From contig JAABNQ010000022.1 of assembly GCA_009928435.1 (NCBI GenBank), positions 1 to 48,679 on the forward strand: a DNA stretch of 48,679 nt, in the 5' to 3' direction. The notes under the pieces were generated by a model. That model saw nothing but the letters and a program-made list of their open reading frames with translations. It was not told where the DNA came from and ran no database searches. This document shows positions 1-9,179 of the stretch, in pieces. This DNA comes from Bacillus sp. HF117_J1_D (lineage in GTDB: Bacteria > Bacillota > Bacilli > Bacillales > Bacillaceae_C). Numbering within the stretch: position 1 is the first letter of the stretch; the number at the start of each line of letters is the position of its first letter. The position numbers and the translations under genes were made by a program.

Positions 1-60
1 AAGCTTGTTCAAACTTACTTTCATTTCCAATTGTGGAAGTACAGTTAGACATTTTTATCT

Positions 61-1136
61 TCAAATTTTATTGAGAGGGATACTTATTGAACATCCTCTA
101 TAAGACAATTTTTTTTGTTTTTCTTGTGCCTTTATGTACTCGATAGCACTTAGTGTATCCGTAGACTTTAAATAGTCTTTAACATCATTTCCAAAACGCC
201 CCATTCCTTCTTTCATTCTCTCTTCAAATAAGAAGGCAACTTCACCTAAAGATAATACTTTTCCGATTTCCGTATTATTGTTTATAAATGGAATATCTAA
301 TTCAATCAATACACATCCTAGTTTTTCAAGTTGTGCAAATGACCTTTTATAGATTTCATATATCTCGTTGTCAACCTTCTCATTAAAATAATTTGTCGGA
401 ATACCTACTCTTATCCCTCTAATATCATCTATGCAGTAACTTGTAAAAGGCTTTTTGGTCATAGCTTCCATTACTATTGCTAGGTCTTCCATATTACTTG
501 TAAGAGGCCCCACATGGTCTAGTGACCACGAAAGTTGCGTTACGCCTTTTATACTAATTAAATCGTGGGTGGGCTTCAGGCCAATGACCCCAGTAGAAGC
601 TGCCGGAATTCTTACGGAGCCCCCTGTATCAGTTCCTATACCAACCATGCATAAGTTTGCTGCAACTGCAGCTCCACCTCCCCCACTAGAGCCCCCAGGA
701 GTAAGCTTTGTGTTCCAAGGGTTACGAACTGGGCCATAATGTGGATTATTTGAAGTTATTCCTAAGCAGTACTCGTGTAGATTAGTCTTTCCAAGAGTTA
801 TAGAATCATTGAATAAAAGTTGATTGACAACCTGAGCATTATATTGCGGTATAAAGTTTTTATCTATAGCCGAGCCATTAGTCGTTCTTATGCCTTTTGT
901 ATAAATGTTGTCTTTATTGGGATTCCAAACAAATTACCAAGACACCCATTTGTTAACATTTTTTTCTCTAATACCTCAGCAATTTTCAAAGCTTCTTCTT
1001 CAGATACTGTTATATAAGAATTATAAATTTTATCCAAGGATGATATTCGCTTTAAATATTGTCTAGTTACTTCTACAGGTGAAAATTTCTTGTTTTTATA
1101 ACCTGTTTGTAAATCCTTTATGGATAATCTATCCAA
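61..1136 (-). pseudogene. Amidase-signature family hydrolase, frameshifted
   Basis: This is a broken amidase-signature enzyme (GatA/AmiE superfamily, Ser-Ser-Lys triad, hydrolysis of carboxamides). The first 82 codons start at a TTG behind a GA-rich ribosome site and run to GIPI. The frame then breaks at about 912-917, where the family continues with IKDN. In the shifted frame the protein stays open through the glycine-serine loop (GGSSGG) and the GTDTGGSVRIPAA signature to a stop near 61. About 350 residues are recoverable against roughly 470 in the family, and the C-terminal third is missing or further shifted. The spacing at the break suggests a deletion of about 7 bases (ancestral GIPIAIKDN). 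It lies downstream of the Liv/deacetylase operon in the same orientation. Family assignment is secure; the substrate is unknown. Confidence 0.85.
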
Positions 1137-1277
1137 GCGACGCCCCCCTCACCGTCCCTAATTTTGGTAGCTGATGCCCAAAATCAACGATCTTATTTTC
1201 CCCGTTGATGGTCGTGAAGTTTTAGTTAGCTTTGGAAATCCAAGTATTTTCCTTTAGACACTCTCGAAACCAATTAT

Positions 1278-2396
1278 TTATACCTCAACCTTAAGGCTGT
1301 TCCAAAATTGGGACTGAATCTCTATCACTTGATTGATTGCCGCTTGCTCGTGGTCGTATATCTTATCAGGATATCCGTTCGTCCCAGGTGCAAAAGGATC
1401 TTCCACATCTGTTTGTCTTTCACTTAATGATTCGATAATTTTTAGTGTACAAAACGGGACATACGCATTGCTGTATCCGCCTTCATGACAAAAAACAAGT
1501 TTTCCTTTACAATGCTTTTGAGCGATCTCTTTCATTACATCTGTCATTTTTCCGAAACCATCAGCTGATACTCTCATTCGCCCTAAAGGATCAAACATCC
1601 CAGGGTCCTGTCCGGCAGAAACAATGATCAATTCGGGTTGGAACTCATCTGCTAAAGGCTTTATGACTTGTTCAAAAGTCTGCAAATAGGCCGAGGTACC
1701 GCAGCCTGGCGGTAAAGGAATATTCACATTATAGCCTTTGCCTTTCCCCTCTCCTATATCTGTTGCATAGCCCGAGTTGTTAGGAAAATTTAAATGTTCA
1801 TGAATAGAGATGAACAACACTTGGTCATCCTCATAGAATGCTTTCTCAGTCCCATTGCCATGATGGACATCCCAATCCAACACCATAATTTTTCTCAAGC
1901 CATATTTCTTTTTTGCATACTTGGCGGCAATGGCAACGTTATTGAAGATACAAAACCCGATGCCTTTTTCCGGTTCGGCATGGTGACCAGGTGGCCTTGT
2001 TAGCGCATAAGCGTTATCTACTTCGCCTTCCATGACACTGTCCACAGCGGTTAAGGCTCCCCCGGCAGATAGTAAGGCAATCTCATAGGAACCTCTCCCG
2101 ACGATTGCATGGTCTCCGGCATCCCCGCCATTTGTATCACTTAAATGTTTCACCCGCTCGATATACTTCTGACCATGAATAAATTGAATTTCTTCCAATG
2201 TTGCTGCGCGTGGGCGAATATGATGAAGTTTTCTCATTAAGCCGCATCTTTCCAAAAGGTTATTTACCCTTCTTTTCGTTTCAGGGTGTTCAGAAAAAAC
2301 ATCTGTTTGTAAATATCCGCCGGAAGGGAGAAATAAGGTTCCCGTTCCTGTATCATGCCAAAAGTAACTTTCATCATAGATGTAACCCGTTTTCAT
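1278..2396 (-). CDS. Class II histone deacetylase-like / acetylpolyamine amidohydrolase family protein
   Basis: This is a Zn-dependent deacetylase of the HDAC/AcuC/acetylpolyamine amidohydrolase superfamily, cytoplasmic and about 372 residues. The histidine pair is in RPPGHHA (about residues 138-139). Metal ligands are seen in LDWDVHHGNGT (D176, H178) and in SAGQD (D264), where many relatives have SAGFD. A GGYSNAYVP segment carries the transition-state tyrosine. I chose the ATG at 2396 because GGAGGA lies 8 bases upstream; an earlier ATG at 2414 lacks a good site. It is the last gene of the Liv transporter operon, 33 bases after livF. This suggests it removes an acyl group from an imported amine or amide, but the substrate cannot be read from the sequence. 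Confidence 0.88.
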   Translation of the reverse strand: MKTGYIYDESYFWHDTGTGTLFLPSGGYLQTDVFSEHPETKRRVNNLLERCGLMRKLHHIRPRAATLEEIQFIHGQKYIERVKHLSDTNGGDAGDHAIVGRGSYEIALLSAGGALTAVDSVMEGEVDNAYALTRPPGHHAEPEKGIGFCIFNNVAIAAKYAKKKYGLRKIMVLDWDVHHGNGTEKAFYEDDQVLFISIHEHLNFPNNSGYATDIGEGKGKGYNVNIPLPPGCGTSAYLQTFEQVIKPLADEFQPELIIVSAGQDPGMFDPLGRMRVSADGFGKMTDVMKEIAQKHCKGKLVFCHEGGYSNAYVPFCTLKIIESLSERQTDVEDPFAPGTNGYPDKIYDHEQAAINQVIEIQSQFWNSLKVEV

Positions 2397-2429
2397 ATAT
2401 GATTCCTCCAGCATTATAGTTTCAATTTG

Positions 2430-3128
2430 TTATCCCAAATAAGAACTATGAACCAATTCACTACTTTTCAACTCGGCCTTTGTTCCTTCTCCTGCTAAAC
2501 GCCCAGCCATTAATACATAACCTCGTGTACAGAAATCGATAGCCATTTCTGCATTTTGATCCACGAGCAGGATGGTCGTACCTTGTTGGTGAAGCTCTGA
2601 TATCTTTTCATATACTTCATACACCAGCTTTGGAGATAGGCCCATAGAGGGTTCATCCAGCAGTAGAATCTTAGGGCTTGTCATCATGGCACGGGCGATT
2701 GCCAGCATCTGCTGTTCACCGCCTGACAATAGTCCAGCCATCTGATCTCTTCTCTCCCGCAATATTGGAAAAGGCTCTGAAACTTCTTCTGCTTTTTGCA
2801 GACGCTGGGCATTCGTTAGCGTGTACCCTCCAAGCAGGAGGTTATCCCATACAGACAGATACGGAAATACCTGCCTGCCTTCAGGTACAAGCGTCATGCC
2901 CTCGCTTACAAGTTGAAAAGTCTTTGCGTTATTAATCGACTTTCCCGATAGAGAGATAGATCCGCTCTTAGGGCGCAGTTCTCTCATGATGCTTTTTAGT
3001 AATGTGCTCTTTCCGGCCCCGTTCGCACCAATCACCGAGACAGCTTCGCGTTCATCCACATGTAGACTGATTTCATCCAAAGCACATATTTGCCCATAGA
3101 ATGTGCTAATATTCTTTACTTCAAGCAT
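2430..3128 (-). CDS. livF: Branched-chain/amide-type ABC transporter ATPase LivF
   Basis: This is the second ATPase of a Liv-type importer, 232 residues and full length. Walker A is GANGAGKST, the signature is LSGGEQQ, and Walker B is ILLLDEPSMGLSP, a LivF-type motif. It sits on the cytoplasmic face and energises uptake with LivG. The start overlaps the end of livG by 8 bases, so the two are translationally coupled. The substrate cannot be assigned, because Liv-type systems also carry amides, urea and aromatic acids. The catabolic neighbours suggest the substrate of the downstream enzymes. Confidence 0.93.
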   Translation of the reverse strand: MLEVKNISTFYGQICALDEISLHVDEREAVSVIGANGAGKSTLLKSIMRELRPKSGSISLSGKSINNAKTFQLVSEGMTLVPEGRQVFPYLSVWDNLLLGGYTLTNAQRLQKAEEVSEPFPILRERRDQMAGLLSGGEQQMLAIARAMMTSPKILLLDEPSMGLSPKLVYEVYEKISELHQQGTTILLVDQNAEMAIDFCTRGYVLMAGRLAGEGTKAELKSSELVHSSYLG

Positions 3129-3909
3129 TCACTTCAGCCCTTCCCATATACGCCTCAAGCACTTCCGGATGGCGTTGAATTTTTGTAGGGGGTCCCTCGA
3201 CAAGTTTTTTTCCAAAATTGATTACAGTAATTTGATCTGATAGCGTATTCACCAGGTGCATATCATGGGCAATGATCAAGATTGTAATCCCTTGTCTGTT
3301 CACCGAAGAAAACAGCTCCATCAGTTCGTTTGTCTCTTTCGGATTCATACCTGCCGTTGGTTCATCCAGCAACAGAAGCTGCGGACTCATTGCCAGAGCC
3401 CTCGCAATTTCTACCCTGCGTTGATTACCGTACGATAACTTGGCGGCATACTCATCCCGGACATCCCACAAACCAACAAAATGGAGAATCTCTTCAACTT
3501 TCTCTCTCGCAAGCCTTTCTTTTTTACGGAAATTGCTTGAAAGAAATAACGCTGGAAGCAGCTTTCCTCCTGTCAATAGATAGGTGCCGATCAACACAGT
3601 CTCAAATACGGTCATATCCGGAAATAGGCGTATGTTTTGGAATGTTCGGGAAATCCCTTTTTCAGATATTTTATCCGGTCTTAACGAGGTGATATTATGA
3701 CTTAAAAAATCAACTTTCCCCTGATCTGCTGGAATGACGCCTGTAATCAGGTTAAAAAGCGTACTCTTTCCAGCTCCGTTGGGACCTATAACAGCGTGAA
3801 TATGGCCCTTATCTACCGAGAATGAGAGGTTACTGACAGCTTTTACTCCACCAAATGATTTTGAAAGGTTATCCACTTTTAAAATCATTTTAGTGTCTGC
3901 CTTGTTCAT
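3121..3909 (-). CDS. livG: Branched-chain/amide-type ABC transporter ATPase LivG
   Basis: First ATPase of the Liv-type importer, 262 residues. Walker A is GPNGAGKST, the signature region is LSYGNQRR and Walker B is LLLLDEPTAGMNP, with the C-terminal VLEAYMG typical of LivG. It overlaps the end of livM by 4 bases and the start of livF by 8, the tight packing of a single operon. It hydrolyses ATP at the inner face of the membrane to drive import of the solute captured by the lipoprotein encoded first in the operon. Confidence 0.93.
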   Translation of the reverse strand: MNKADTKMILKVDNLSKSFGGVKAVSNLSFSVDKGHIHAVIGPNGAGKSTLFNLITGVIPADQGKVDFLSHNITSLRPDKISEKGISRTFQNIRLFPDMTVFETVLIGTYLLTGGKLLPALFLSSNFRKKERLAREKVEEILHFVGLWDVRDEYAAKLSYGNQRRVEIARALAMSPQLLLLDEPTAGMNPKETNELMELFSSVNRQGITILIIAHDMHLVNTLSDQITVINFGKKLVEGPPTKIQRHPEVLEAYMGRAEVNA

Positions 3910-4913
3910 ACTTTAACCCCTTCCTTCTTGACCACATCGTCTACCCGTATATTGCTTCGGGAAATCTTTCTTCTGAAAAAGTGGAATAATCCCATGAGTC
4001 CTCTTGGAAAAAACATAATCATTATGACAATTAAGAAACCATAAACTACCATTCTCAGCTCAGGAGCAGCTCTAAGGGCTTCAGAAAATACAGTCAATAG
4101 TGATGCACCGATGATTGCCCCCGCTATGGAGCCCTGACCGCCTATCATGACCATTGTAAGGATTGTCACTGACATGGCAAAATTAAAGGTTTCCGGACTT
4201 ACCACATGAATGAAATGGGCGTACAATGACCCGGCTGCTCCACAAAATGCTGTGGAGATAGTAAACACAAGGACCTTTGTCTTGAAAACTGGTATTCCCA
4301 TGGCTTGTGCAGCAAGTTCATCATCCCGGATAGCGTTGCATGCACGGCCGAATCCAGATTTCATTAATAATCGGGAAATCAATATTGCGAGAAAGACAAA
4401 GACCAAAAATAATGGAAAATAATCTCCATACTGATCAAATGTTAGCTTAAAAGAACCGACACCGATTGCCGGAGGGGCAGATATCCCTGCGATTCCCATC
4501 GGTCCACCGGTCATGTCTGACCAATTAAGAAATACAAGCCATAAAATGGTTCCAAACGCCAGCGTAGCCATGACAAGATATTCCTCAACCAATTTCAATC
4601 CGATATAACCGATAACTAACCCTATCAAACCAGTAAGGATAATCGACAGGGGAAGTGTCAGCCAAAAAGAATAACCGAGCTTGGTTGAAAGAATGGCAGA
4701 AAGATACGCGCCGATTCCAAAAAAGCCACCATGTCCAACTGATACTTGTCCGGTATAGCCGACAATTAAATCCAATCCCAAAGCAAGAATAATATAGATC
4801 AAAATCAGGTTAAGTACGTACATGAAATAGGGATTCGTTATTGCTAGAGGCAATAGAAATAATAAAATTCCTCCAATAATGATCCCATATTTTCGGAAGT
4901 TAATATTTTTCAT
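3906..4913 (-). CDS. livM: Branched-chain/amide-type ABC transporter permease LivM
   Basis: Integral-membrane permease of the Liv importer, 335 residues with about eight to ten hydrophobic segments. It shows the LivM signatures GLDLIVGYTGQVSVGHGGFF (residues about 46-65) and the coupling loop region around IRDDELAAQAMGIP. It ends with a short basic cytoplasmic tail. It lies 12 bases after livH and overlaps livG by 4 bases. It forms the translocation path with LivH. Confidence 0.92.
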   Translation of the reverse strand: MKNINFRKYGIIIGGILLFLLPLAITNPYFMYVLNLILIYIILALGLDLIVGYTGQVSVGHGGFFGIGAYLSAILSTKLGYSFWLTLPLSIILTGLIGLVIGYIGLKLVEEYLVMATLAFGTILWLVFLNWSDMTGGPMGIAGISAPPAIGVGSFKLTFDQYGDYFPLFLVFVFLAILISRLLMKSGFGRACNAIRDDELAAQAMGIPVFKTKVLVFTISTAFCGAAGSLYAHFIHVVSPETFNFAMSVTILTMVMIGGQGSIAGAIIGASLLTVFSEALRAAPELRMVVYGFLIVIMIMFFPRGLMGLFHFFRRKISRSNIRVDDVVKKEGVKV

Positions 4914-4925
4914 TCTGCTACCCCT

Positions 4926-5792
4926 TTATACTTTTTCCTGCACAATTTTGCCGAAAATCCCCTGAGGACGAGCCAACAAAATAACCAGCAGGATAATCAT
5001 TCCTACCGCATCCCTGTAACCTGAAGAAATAAACCCGGCTGCAAAGCTTTCGACAATCCCTAATAGCAGGCCTGCCACCATTGCTCCCGGAATATTGCCC
5101 ATTCCGCCCATCACTGAAGCCGTAAATCCTTTTAAACCGGCGAACACTCCCATTGTGGGGTACACCAAAAAGACCGGTCCTACCAAGATTCCTGCAAGAG
5201 CTCCTACACCAGAGCCAATAGCAAAAGTAATTGAAATCACCTTGTTTGCATTAATTCCCATCAATTCTGTAGCATTGATGTTTTGAGCCGCTGCTTGCAC
5301 GGCTTTTCCCATCATTGTTCGATTAATGAACAACTCTAGGGAAAACATCACTATGATGGTCACAATGATAATATAGACATAATGCTGGTTGATCAACATG
5401 CCACCTACAGAAATGTTCTTTTCCAAAAATGGAGAGGCTAATCTTTCTGGGCTTGCCCCCCAAATTAATTGGGCAAGATTTTGTAGAAATATGGCTATAC
5501 CGATGGCTGCAATCAATAAATTCAGCTTTGGTGCGCTTCTCATTTTCTTGTAAACTAACTTCTCCATAAAGTAGCCGATTAGCGCTCCGGCTGCCACACC
5601 GCCAAGGTATGCAATCCATATGGGAACATCCAGTATAATGAGATATAAAGAGACAAATGCTCCCCCCATATATACTTCTCCATGTGCAAAGTTAATGAAA
5701 CGAAGAACATTCCAGACCATCGTGTAGCCAATGGCCATTAAGGCATATATACTTCCCAAAACGATTCCGTTAATCAATTGATCTAAAATCAT
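4926..5792 (-). CDS. livH: Branched-chain/amide-type ABC transporter permease LivH
   Basis: Second membrane permease of the importer, 288 residues. The N-terminal GIVLGSIYALMAIGYTMVWN and FINFAHGEVYMGGAF are diagnostic of LivH, and GIVESFAAGFISSGYRD lies near the end. Hydrophobic segments run throughout. It follows the binding-protein gene by 10 bases and precedes livM by 12, in the standard J-H-M-G-F order. Confidence 0.92.
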   Translation of the reverse strand: MILDQLINGIVLGSIYALMAIGYTMVWNVLRFINFAHGEVYMGGAFVSLYLIILDVPIWIAYLGGVAAGALIGYFMEKLVYKKMRSAPKLNLLIAAIGIAIFLQNLAQLIWGASPERLASPFLEKNISVGGMLINQHYVYIIIVTIIVMFSLELFINRTMMGKAVQAAAQNINATELMGINANKVISITFAIGSGVGALAGILVGPVFLVYPTMGVFAGLKGFTASVMGGMGNIPGAMVAGLLLGIVESFAAGFISSGYRDAVGMIILLVILLARPQGIFGKIVQEKV

Positions 5793-5802
5793 CTTTTATC
5801 AC

Positions 5803-6957
5803 CTATTCTTGTTCTTGGATAACAATGAATTCTCCATCCTTAACTTGCATGATCATTGGCTTGTTGGACCGGTCACCATTTTTATCAAACTTAATTGGGC
5901 CTGTTACACCGTTGTAATCAGTATTTGCGTAAGCCTCCCTCACCTTATCCGGCGAGTCACCGCCCTCTTCAAATGCCTTCGCGATAGTCATCGCCGCATC
6001 GTATGCTATAGCTGTATTAGCTTCGACTTTCACGTCATTTTCTTTCGCCAGCTTTTTAAATTCATTCATCTCTTCTGTTTCCATATTCAAGTTGAGCATC
6101 GAAGCAAAAATATGGCCTTCAACAGCATCGCCACCTAAAGAAATAAGCTGTTCTGAATACATTGAATCATCAGGGGAAAAGAATTGAACATTCAGGCCTG
6201 CTTGTTTTGCCTGTTGAGATATTAAAGCTACTTCATTGTATAGTCCTACAATCATCACCGCATCTGGATTAAGTTTCTTAATCTTTGAAAGTTGTGCAGA
6301 GAAATTTTTATCTCCTGGATTGTAAGTCTCATTGGCAATGAACTCTACTCCCAAAGATTCTGCAGATTCCTTGGCAGCATCAAACATTGTTACACCGTAA
6401 TCAGTGTTCTCATATAAAGATACAACCTTTTTTATGCCCTTTTCTTCTGCCATATACTCCATTACAGCAGGAACATAAACCGACCCGGTAAGTATAATTC
6501 TAAACAAATAAGGATTTGATAATTTCGAAAGTTCCGGGCTAGCACCCATGTTTACATGAAGAACTTCAGCTTTTCCCGAAACTTCCTGTGAAGCAATGGT
6601 AGGTGAAGAATTATATCCACCAATAATAGCTTTTGCATTATCATTGATAATCATCTTATTTACTACCGCTACCGCTTCCGACGGTGTTGCTTTGTCATCA
6701 CCTACAAGTAACTCCAACTTTTTGCCATTAATACCGCCATTGTCGTTAATATTTTTAAATGCCAACTCTGCCCCATTCTTCATTTCGTCTCCGTACTGAG
6801 CATTATCACCACTCATTGGTGCCTGAAGGCCTATGCGAATAGTGTCGGAAGATGCCCCTCCGCCTCCTGATGAAACTTCATCACTTCCGCATCCAGTTAA
6901 GAATACGGCGAATACCAAAAGTAAGATTACAGCATACAGTTTAGCTTTCAATGCCAT
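5803..6957 (-). CDS. Liv-type ABC transporter substrate-binding lipoprotein
   Basis: Extracytoplasmic solute-binding protein of the LivJ/LivK (periplasmic-binding-protein type I) family, 384 residues. A signal peptide with lipobox LTGC at about residues 20-23 anchors it to the outer face of the membrane. Domain features include IRIGLQAPMSGDNAQYG and the ligand-loop region around residues 115-125. I chose the ATG at 6957 because GGAGGTTGAA directly precedes it; an upstream ATG at 6969 has its start inside that site. It is the first gene of the livJ-H-M-G-F-deacetylase operon, with its promoter presumably in the AT-rich stretch above 6960. The ligand is not predictable. Confidence 0.92.
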   Translation of the reverse strand: MALKAKLYAVILLLVFAVFLTGCGSDEVSSGGGGASSDTIRIGLQAPMSGDNAQYGDEMKNGAELAFKNINDNGGINGKKLELLVGDDKATPSEAVAVVNKMIINDNAKAIIGGYNSSPTIASQEVSGKAEVLHVNMGASPELSKLSNPYLFRIILTGSVYVPAVMEYMAEEKGIKKVVSLYENTDYGVTMFDAAKESAESLGVEFIANETYNPGDKNFSAQLSKIKKLNPDAVMIVGLYNEVALISQQAKQAGLNVQFFSPDDSMYSEQLISLGGDAVEGHIFASMLNLNMETEEMNEFKKLAKENDVKVEANTAIAYDAAMTIAKAFEEGGDSPDKVREAYANTDYNGVTGPIKFDKNGDRSNKPMIMQVKDGEFIVIQEQE

Positions 6958-7105
6958 TTCAACCTCCATCGAAAATTAAATTTTATAAATAAAAATTATT
7001 CTGAACCACACGGGCGTATAAATGGAAATTTCTAAATATTGATGATCTGATAGCGTCTTATCTTACTTATACTAATAAAAAACTAGGTCTTTTTTAGGTA
7101 CGCTG

Positions 7106-7356
7106 CACGATGACACAACATCCTTTTCTCATATGGAAATTTTAATCCCAAAGGGGAGACCTATGAAGAACAGACAAGGACCCTGTCAATGTCCTATGGA
7201 TATAGCGAACAACACCGGCTGGATTTAAAGCAGATTGTCCTTGGTATGGGAGTGCTCCCTGATAGGATTCCAATCTTGGCAAAAGTCGAGGATGGCAATA
7301 CAGATGACAAAGATTGGAATCGTAATCTGGTACTGAGGTGCCGAATACGGGCTTAA
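7106..7356 (+). pseudogene. Remnant of an IS1634/IS4-type DDE transposase
   Basis: This is a plus-strand scrap of a transposase. The sequence around 7106-7123 reads HDDTTS, the first catalytic Asp region. After a frame change, the stretch from 7150 to a stop at 7356 reads LDLKQIVLGMGV and then KVEDGNTDDKDWNRNLV, the second Asp region with the DGNT motif of IS1634-like elements. Both ends and the third catalytic residue are missing and no terminal repeats were seen. The rest of 6960-7490 holds only AT-rich, promoter-like sequence. Confidence 0.7.
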
Positions 7357-7492
7357 CCCTATGCATCCGTGTAATAATTGGATTGCAACCCTTTTAGAAT
7401 CACATCCTGCGCAGTATTTTTCCTATGCTTATTTCTGCCTGATTGTATTTACATCGGTTAAATATTGGTCGGATTTTGCTATTGATGTTTGA

Positions 7493-8938
7493 TCATTTTG
7501 AATCCACCATAGCTAAACCTACATTACTATCTATAGGCTGGTCTTTTTCCGGCAGACGATTAATTTTTATATTTAGGTACCCAAATACAATTGCCACAAA
7601 TGTGCCGAGGTAACAGAAAAATGCGTATGGTGCATATTGAACCGGGCTAACACCAAGCACGGAGTACATGAAAATACCACACGTTGTCCATGGAAGTAGG
7701 CTAGCCATTACGGTGCCACAGTCTTCTACTGTACGGGCAAGCAGTTTCGGGTGCAAACCACGTTTTTTGTACTCATCCTTATACATATTTGCCGGAATAA
7801 TGACGGACATAAATTGGTCACATCCAATTGCATTAGAAGCCCAACATGTTGCGGCTGTTGCGGTAATCATACTGCCTGTACGTTGTATCCTACTGATTAA
7901 GCCTCCTAAGAGCGCTTCCAAAAATCTTGCCTTTTGAATAACAGCTCCAAAAGATAATGCGATCAGTATAAGGGTGATGACGAACGCCATTTCAAGAATT
8001 CCGCCATTATTTAACAACGAATCGGTAATCTCATTGCCTGTTTCTATTGAAAAACCTTCATTCATATAAAACATAGCATCACCCCAAGAATAACCTTGAA
8101 CATAAACAGCACATAACGCGCCCAAGACAACTCCTATTGTTAAGCCGGGGAGAGCAGGTATTTTAAATATAAAAATTAAAACGATAAACAATAAGGGAAG
8201 CAATAACCATGGTGAAATAACGAATTGATCGGATAAAATTTGTTGAATAGTTGCAATCTCCGACAAGTCAGAGCCCTTCCCACTGATAGCAAATCCCATA
8301 AAAGTATATATTATCAGTGTAATAATCATTGTGGGAATTGTCGTATTCAGCAAGTTGCGAATATGGTCAAATAAGTTAATACCTACTACACCTGCAGTAA
8401 AGTTTGTTAAATCCGATAAGGGACTACATTTATCGCCAAAATATGCACCGGATACAATTGCCCCTGCAACCATTGGCAGTGGCAGACCCAAACCTTTACC
8501 AATTGCCATTAATGCTATTCCAATTGTGCCCGCAGCAAACCATGAATTTCCGGCACAACTTACAACTAACGTAATAATACACGCTGTAAGTAAATACCAT
8601 GTTGGGGATAATATTTCTAATCCATAGTAAATCATTGCGGGCACAATCCCACCCGCCATCCACACGCCGATGAAAGCGCCTACAACGACTAGTATTAGTA
8701 GGGCAGTGATCGCCGCACTAATCGTTTTAATAATACTAGTTTCGAGTGATTTCCATGTGTGGCCAAGTCTTAAAGCGACAATGACGGCAACAATCGTACT
8801 AAATACAAGCGGCAACTGTGGATCCTGGCCAAATATACCGATACCAACGAACAATGCTGCAGCCATAAATACTATAGGGATCAAGGCAATCCAAAAGTTA
8901 GGCAGGCCCATTTCATTTACATTTTGTCCTTTGTCCAA
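7493..8938 (-). CDS. NhaC-family Na+/H+ (or malate/lactate-type) antiporter
   Basis: Polytopic membrane protein of the NhaC family, about 481 residues with 11-12 hydrophobic segments. The family signature GDKCSPLSDLTNF is in the middle, CAGNSWFAAGTIGIALMA precedes it and ASNAIGCDQF follows later. The family exchanges protons for Na+ or swaps organic anions (MleN). I prefer the TTG at 8938, 6 bases after GAGGTG, over the GTG at 8947 that overlaps that site. It stands alone between a transposase scrap and an inverted-repeat element. It may export an anionic product or restore ion balance for the nearby catabolic cluster, which is inference. Confidence 0.88.
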   Translation of the reverse strand: MDKGQNVNEMGLPNFWIALIPIVFMAAALFVGIGIFGQDPQLPLVFSTIVAVIVALRLGHTWKSLETSIIKTISAAITALLILVVVGAFIGVWMAGGIVPAMIYYGLEILSPTWYLLTACIITLVVSCAGNSWFAAGTIGIALMAIGKGLGLPLPMVAGAIVSGAYFGDKCSPLSDLTNFTAGVVGINLFDHIRNLLNTTIPTMIITLIIYTFMGFAISGKGSDLSEIATIQQILSDQFVISPWLLLPLLFIVLIFIFKIPALPGLTIGVVLGALCAVYVQGYSWGDAMFYMNEGFSIETGNEITDSLLNNGGILEMAFVITLILIALSFGAVIQKARFLEALLGGLISRIQRTGSMITATAATCWASNAIGCDQFMSVIIPANMYKDEYKKRGLHPKLLARTVEDCGTVMASLLPWTTCGIFMYSVLGVSPVQYAPYAFFCYLGTFVAIVFGYLNIKINRLPEKDQPIDSNVGLAMVDSK

Positions 8939-8971
8939 TCTATACACCTCACTTTAAATATTAATTGTACG

Positions 8972-9097
8972 TAAAGGAAGCCTTGGTTTGGGGAGACAGC
9001 ACGTATGAGTCAACCGATGAATTAAATTCTTAGGAAATTCACTCGTTTAGATTTGTGCCGCTAAACTTCTACTCTACCAGTATCAAGGCTTCCTTTA
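8972..9097. repeat. 126-bp element bounded by a perfect 14-bp inverted repeat
   Basis: TAAAGGAAGCCTTG at 8972-8985 recurs as its exact reverse complement at 9084-9097, enclosing 98 bases with no coding content. The inner flanks show weaker inverted similarity. It lies in the gap between the aldehyde dehydrogenase and NhaC genes. It could be a small non-autonomous element (MITE-like) or a long cruciform. No clear target duplication is visible, and it lacks the T-run of a terminator. Confidence 0.55.
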
Positions 9098-9179
9098 AAA
9101 TATCGTTCTAAACCAGACAACTATATTTCAAGGCTCATCATTAGTAATTTTTCACAATCTTTAAGTATATCCCTATCGC

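Noticed and set aside
7142-7366. Minus-strand 74-codon open frame
   Set aside because: It is the antisense of a recognisable plus-strand transposase fragment.
8948-9179. T-box or other leader riboswitch before the NhaC gene
   Set aside because: The inverted repeat is striking, but there is no T-box core, specifier loop or terminator run.
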